DNA from: CAKUFA01 sp963646285
GTDB taxonomy: Bacteria > Bacillota > Clostridia > Christensenellales > Aristaeellaceae
NCBI GenBank assembly: GCA_963646285.1
Contig: CAVIWF010000075.1
Location: 1-7,888 of the forward strand
Direction: 5' to 3'
Length of the DNA stretch: 7,888 nt
Shown: piece by piece, positions 6,070-7,888 of the stretch
Layout of the letters: each line of letters starts with the position of its first letter
Numbering within the stretch: the stretch's first letter is position 1
Notes under the pieces: model-generated
Databases searched by the model: none
What the model was told of the DNA's origin: nothing
What the model saw: the letters and a program-made list of their open reading frames with translations, nothing else
Made by a program: the position numbers and the translations under genes

Positions 6070-6089
6070 GGGGGACAAGGAAGTCCCCC
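6070..6089 (+). promoter_or_regulatory. leader hairpin, third cystatin-like gene
   Basis: GGGGGAC (6070-6076) pairs perfectly with GTCCCCC (6083-6089) around AAGGAA. It stands at the predicted 5' end of the transcript, at the same place as the GGGC/GCCC hairpin of copy 1. There is no T-run, so it is not an attenuator by itself. Confidence 0.55.
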
Positions 6090-6131
6090 AAGCAATCCTC
6101 CCAACCTGATTACAGAAAGGAAGTACCCCTT

Positions 6132-6518
6132 ATGAAGAAACTGATTTCCATCCTCCTGGCCGCTATGATGCTTCTGACCCTTGCCCTCCCCGTGCTGGCA
6201 GAGGAAGAAACCCCCGCCCTTGGCGGTGAAACCCTGGGCGGCTGGACCGTGTACAGCGAAGACCCCACCACCATCCCCGAGGACGTAAAGGCCTGCTTCG
6301 ACAAGGCGCTGGAAGGCTTGGTAGGCTGCACCTACGACCCCATCGCTCTCCTGGCCACCCAGGTGGTTTCCGGCACCAACTACTGCCTGCTGTGCCGCTG
6401 CACCGTGGTAACCCCCGATGCTCCTGAAAGCTTCGTGATGATGTACATCTACCAGAGCCTGGAGGGCGAGTGCTCCATCCTGAGCATTCAGGACGTGGTG
6501 TTCGACGCCGGCATCTAA
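6132..6518 (+). CDS. secreted cystatin-like protein, copy 3 of 3
   Basis: This 128-residue member shows the resemblance to stefins best. After the signal peptide (cleavage near VLA/EEE, residue 23) come LGGWTVYSEDP (35-45), DVKACFDKALEGLVGCTYDP (51-70), QVVSGTNYCLLCRCTVV (77-93) and FVMMYIYQSLEGE (101-113). From memory, stefins have QVVAGTNY and, about 20-25 residues later, a FV...V(F/Y)QSL strand and loop, so both the motif and the following strand agree in order. The five family cysteines are at 55, 66, 85, 88 and 90, with an extra one at 114. The start is fixed by AGAAAGGAAG eight bases upstream. The gene has its own ECF-type promoter and is followed by a pyrimidine tract and a strong terminator. 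Inhibition of cysteine proteases is inferred. Another cystatin-fold binding role is possible. Confidence 0.86.
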   Translation: MKKLISILLAAMMLLTLALPVLAEEETPALGGETLGGWTVYSEDPTTIPEDVKACFDKALEGLVGCTYDPIALLATQVVSGTNYCLLCRCTVVTPDAPESFVMMYIYQSLEGECSILSIQDVVFDAGI

Positions 6519-6552
6519 AAAGTAACCCAGCAAGCAGACAACAAACAGACCA

Positions 6553-6605
6553 TCTCCTTTCCTCCCTTTCCTCCCTTTTCATTCTCCTTTCCCCTCCCTT
6601 TCCTT
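6553..6605 (+). other. polypyrimidine tract in the 3' leader of the terminator
   Basis: Over 53 bases the plus strand has only C and T except one A at 6581, in irregular CTCCCTTT-like blocks. It lies between the stop of copy 3 and the terminator hairpin. The strand asymmetry could allow triplex DNA or an unstructured mRNA tail. No open frame is supported. Confidence 0.7.
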
Positions 6606-6612
6606 ACACCCG

Positions 6613-6645
6613 CCCGGGAAGTGCCAGCTTCCCGGGTCTTTTTTT
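6613..6645 (+). terminator. strong intrinsic terminator of the cystatin-like cluster
   Basis: CCCGGGAAG (6613-6621) pairs perfectly with CTTCCCGGG (6628-6636) around TGCCAG, followed by TCTTTTTTT (6637-6645). This is a textbook rightward terminator. It marks the end of the three-gene group and insulates it from the repeat array that begins two bases later. Confidence 0.93.
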
Positions 6646-6647
6646 GA

Positions 6648-6686
6648 CCAAGGGGCTTAAACAGGGCGAAGCCCCTCGCCCCTTGG
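6648..6686 (-). repeat. expanded-loop hairpin repeat unit, array 2
   Basis: CCAAGGGGC (6648-6656) pairs with GCCCCTTGG (6678-6686), but the normal nine-base loop is replaced by 21 bases. These include AAGCCCCT (6669-6676), which can pair instead with AGGGGCTT (6651-6658). Two hairpins therefore compete for one left arm. Confidence 0.7.
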
Positions 6687-6740
6687 AACCCTTCGGCATC
6701 CTGCGCTTGGGGTTTATCATGCTTTCCGCTAGTGATGTTT

Positions 6741-6767
6741 CAAGGGGGCTTTCCGATCGCCCCCTTG
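6741..6767 (-). repeat. hairpin repeat unit, array 2, minus orientation
   Basis: CAAGGGGGC (6741-6749) pairs with GCCCCCTTG (6759-6767). The loop on the minus strand is GATCGGAAA, one base from the consensus. Confidence 0.85.
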
Positions 6768-6816
6768 ACCCCTTCGGCACCCATCTTTTAGAGACCCTTC
6801 GAGATAAATACACCTG

Positions 6817-6864
6817 AATGATTTATTTTCATAACAAACCAATGATTTATTTTCATAACAAACC
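6817..6864 (+). repeat. perfect tandem duplication of 24 bases
   Basis: Two identical 24-base AT-rich units (6817-6840 and 6841-6864), each beginning AATGATTTAT and ending ATAACAAACC, sit at the centre of array 2, at the switch from minus-oriented to plus-oriented hairpins. Perfect identity suggests recent slippage or a binding site in two copies. Confidence 0.95.
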
Positions 6865-6894
6865 AAGCTGCTTCCGAAGGGAACCCGAAGGAGT

Positions 6895-6921
6895 CCAGAG
6901 GGCGACCGGAAAGCCCTCTGG
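6895..6921 (+). repeat. hairpin repeat unit, array 2, plus 1
   Basis: CCAGAGGGC (6895-6903) pairs with GCCCTCTGG (6913-6921) around GACCGGAAA. Confidence 0.87.
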
Positions 6922-6970
6922 TAAACTATCATGTAAAGACTGTTGCTGAAATGAGGACTGCGAAGGAGTC

Positions 6971-6995
6971 CAGGGGGCGACCGCAAAGCCCCCTG
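6971..6995 (+). repeat. hairpin repeat unit, array 2, plus 2
   Basis: CAGGGGGC (6971-6978) pairs with GCCCCCTG (6988-6995) around GACCGCAAA. Compared with its neighbours, an A-T pair in the stem has become G-C with both sides changed. Confidence 0.87.
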
Positions 6996-7043
6996 CATAC
7001 CATCATTTGAAAACTGTTGCTGAAATGGATGCTGCGAAGGAGT

Positions 7044-7070
7044 CCAGAGGGCGACCGGAAAGCCCTCTGG
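7044..7070 (+). repeat. hairpin repeat unit, array 2, plus 3
   Basis: CCAGAGGGC (7044-7052) pairs with GCCCTCTGG (7062-7070) around GACCGGAAA, the same loop variant as plus unit 1. Confidence 0.87.
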
Positions 7071-7119
7071 TAAACTATCATTAGAGAACTGTTGCTGAAA
7101 TGGATGCTGCGAAGGAGTC

Positions 7120-7144
7120 CAGAGGGCGACCGCAAAGCCCTCTG
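7120..7144 (+). repeat. hairpin repeat unit, array 2, plus 4
   Basis: CAGAGGGC (7120-7127) pairs with GCCCTCTG (7137-7144) around GACCGCAAA. The 40 bases starting at its right stem (7137-7176) match the leader of the portal gene on the opposite strand at 34 positions without gaps. Confidence 0.87.
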
Positions 7145-7192
7145 CAAACTATCATCAAAAGATTGTTGCTTGTAAGCGTGTTGCAGCAAAAG

Positions 7193-7215
7193 AGGGGGTT
7201 GTAGGGGCACCCCCT
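7193..7215 (+). repeat. diverged terminal hairpin unit, array 2
   Basis: AGGGGGT (7193-7199) pairs with ACCCCCT (7209-7215) around a nine-base loop TGTAGGGGC. Stem length, loop length and position fit the array, but the loop sequence is not the family one. It may be a degenerate last unit. Confidence 0.55.
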
Positions 7216-7247
7216 GCAAAAATCCCACAAAAGAACAATCCCCTCCC

Positions 7248-7276
7248 TTGACGAGCTTCCCCCCCGATGCTATCAT
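7248..7276 (+). promoter_or_regulatory. sigma-A-type promoter of the GNAT gene
   Basis: TTGACG (7248-7253) and TATCAT (7271-7276) each match five of six consensus bases and are separated by exactly 17 bases. Transcription would start near 7283, about 25 bases before the start codon. The promoter lies inside the upstream extension of the open frame, which supports the later start at 7308. Confidence 0.75.
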
Positions 7277-7307
7277 TGCCCCATTCCAATCGAAAGAAGG
7301 GATCCCC

Positions 7308-7790
7308 ATGATCCGCCCTGCCGTGCCTGCCGATTTATCTGCCCTCCTGCCCCTGTACGACGATGCCCGTGCCTTCATGGCTGCCCACGGAAACCCCACC
7401 CAGTGGCAGCATTCCCCCACCAAGGAAATGCTGGAAACAGACATTGCCCATGGGGATCTGTATGTCATTGAGGAAAACGGGCGCATCGAAGGCGTCTTTG
7501 CCTGCATCCTGGGGGAAGACCCCACCTATCAGGTCATTGAGGATGGTGCCTGGCTGGATGCATCCCCCTATGCTACCCTCCACCGGGTGGCGGCAGCCAA
7601 GGGCTGTCACGGAGTGTTTCAGCGGGCGGTAGCCTTTGCAGAGGGGAAATGCCCCCACCTGCGGGTGGATACCCATCGGGATAATCTGCCCATGCAGCAC
7701 GCTATTTTGAAGCAGGGCTTCCGCTACTGCGGGGTGATTTACATCGCCGATGGCTCCCCACGGCTGGCGTATGAAAAAACGGCAAGGTAA
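7308..7790 (+). CDS. GNAT-family N-acetyltransferase
   Basis: This 160-residue cytoplasmic protein has the GNAT layout: an N-terminal MIRPAVPADLSALLPLYDDAR strand-helix, the central strands DLYVIEENGRIEGVFACILGEDPTY (about residues 48-72), an acetyl-CoA-binding region HRVAAAKGCHGVFQRAV (about 90-106) and the C-terminal LRVDTHRDNLPMQHAILKQGFRYCG (about 116-140). These enzymes move an acetyl group from acetyl-CoA to an amine; the substrate cannot be told from sequence. The classic R/Q-x-x-G-x-G/A turn is replaced by AAAKGCHG, as in a subset of the family. The start at 7308 has GAAGGG six bases upstream and a good sigma-A promoter. It looks like an ordinary chromosomal gene, so the phage-like segment probably ends before it. 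Confidence 0.9.
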   Translation: MIRPAVPADLSALLPLYDDARAFMAAHGNPTQWQHSPTKEMLETDIAHGDLYVIEENGRIEGVFACILGEDPTYQVIEDGAWLDASPYATLHRVAAAKGCHGVFQRAVAFAEGKCPHLRVDTHRDNLPMQHAILKQGFRYCGVIYIADGSPRLAYEKTAR

Positions 7791-7798
7791 ACTTGCCG
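7774..7798 (-). terminator. intrinsic terminator for a convergent gene outside the window
   Basis: On the minus strand CGGCAAG pairs with CTTGCCG around five bases (7780-7798), followed by TTTTTT (the A-run 7774-7779 on the plus strand). The arm overlaps the last codons and stop of the GNAT gene. It would end leftward transcription from a gene to the right of the window. On the plus strand it has no T-run, though it may still act as a 3' hairpin for the GNAT mRNA. Confidence 0.6.
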
Positions 7799-7888
7799 CC
7801 CAGACCATCAACAAACCTTGGGTGGCACCCATGGGCTCGCAAGCCCTTCAACTCTAGATCGAAAATCGGCGAGCCCCTTCGGGGCGTT
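7799..7888. other. right-edge intergenic sequence with small hairpins
   Basis: No open frame is supported. Short palindromes are present: GGGT/ACCC (7820-7830), GGGCT/AGCCC (7833-7846) and GCCCC/GGGGC around TTC (7873-7885). The last resembles the GAA-loop palindrome in the portal 3' end (119-131) and may be the edge of another repeat, but the window ends here. Confidence 0.4.

Larger units (their letters stand above)
6648..7215. repeat. hairpin repeat array 2, between the cystatin-like cluster and the GNAT gene
   Basis: This large gene-free stretch has two minus-oriented units (6648-6686 and 6741-6767), an AT-rich core with a 24-base tandem duplication (6817-6864), and then five plus-oriented units at 6895, 6971, 7044, 7120 and 7193 with a period of 72-75 bases. 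The loop GACCG(C/G)AAA is constant in the first four plus units, while stems alternate between CAGAGGGC/GCCCTCTG and CAGGGGGC/GCCCCCTG, a compensatory change. Linkers share ACTATCAT and CTGTTGCTGAAATGGATGCTGC. Because a unit is close to 25 codons, long antisense frames run through it, but they carry only a repeated 25-residue peptide and are not genes. Confidence 0.88.

Noticed and set aside
5112..6533. 473-residue antisense open frame across all three cystatin-like genes
   Set aside because: The plus-strand genes have signal peptides, ribosome binding sites, promoters and conserved motifs. The antisense frame is open because the three genes share composition and is repetitive for the same reason.
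6867..7215. CRISPR-like array
   Set aside because: The units are spaced about 75 bases apart, but the linkers are themselves similar in sequence rather than unique spacers. The stems also vary between units, and no cas gene is present.
7193..7215. Rightward terminator before the GNAT promoter
   Set aside because: A G+C-rich hairpin is present, but it is followed by GCAAAAATCC rather than a T-run. It fits better as the last, diverged repeat unit.
6929..7525. Antisense open frame with a repeating 25-residue peptide (RALRSPSGLLRSIHFSNS-like)
   Set aside because: It arises because the repeat period is close to 75 bases (25 codons). It runs into the GNAT gene in antisense and has no ribosome binding site or plausible protein.

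Overview
The window looks like a piece of a G+C-rich, low-oxygen Gram-positive gut bacterium of the Clostridia, probably Oscillospiraceae/Ruminococcaceae-like. This rests on strong GGAGG-type ribosome binding sites, short Sec signal peptides of the MKKLISILL...VLAE type, ECF-like promoters and compact intrinsic terminators. The genus cannot be fixed from the sequence. The window mixes bacteriophage genes, small secreted proteins and a family of hairpin repeats, so it reads as an accessory region, probably a rearranged or decaying prophage.

Left half, minus strand: an SPP1-gp6-type portal protein (92-1450) and a large terminase ATPase/nuclease (1847-3067, possibly from an ACG codon at 3085). 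The roughly 400 bases between them are entirely hairpin repeats, and pieces of the same repeat make up both the portal leader and the portal 3' end. A secreted protein of unknown function (3214-3873, plus) diverges from the terminase and ends at an intrinsic terminator. It converges with a two-gene minus-strand unit: a charged 90-residue protein (4711-4983) and an SH3b plus amidase-type endolysin (3915-4709), separated by one base. No small terminase, capsid, scaffold, holin or integrase gene is present.

Right half, plus strand: three tandem paralogues (5160-5558, 5625-6005, 6132-6518) encode exported proteins of about 100 mature residues. Each carries the Q-[VI]-[VA]-[SA]-G-T-N-Y motif of cystatins/stefins, a GGW near the mature N terminus and five invariant cysteines. 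The first and third copies have matching ECF-type promoters (GGAACC, 15 bases, CGTC) followed by a small leader hairpin. The second copy is probably co-transcribed with the first, and a strong terminator (6613-6645) closes the group. I read these as candidate bacterial cystatin-like inhibitors of papain-type cysteine proteases, under extracytoplasmic stress or signal control. They are the most interesting system here.

The rest is a second hairpin array (6648-7215) and a GNAT acetyltransferase (7308-7790) with its own sigma-A-type promoter. In both arrays the units point outward from an AT-rich core: minus-oriented on the left, plus-oriented on the right. The stems vary by compensatory changes around an almost constant nine-base loop, which suggests selection on the folded RNA or DNA. 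No tRNA, rRNA, CRISPR array or transposase was seen.
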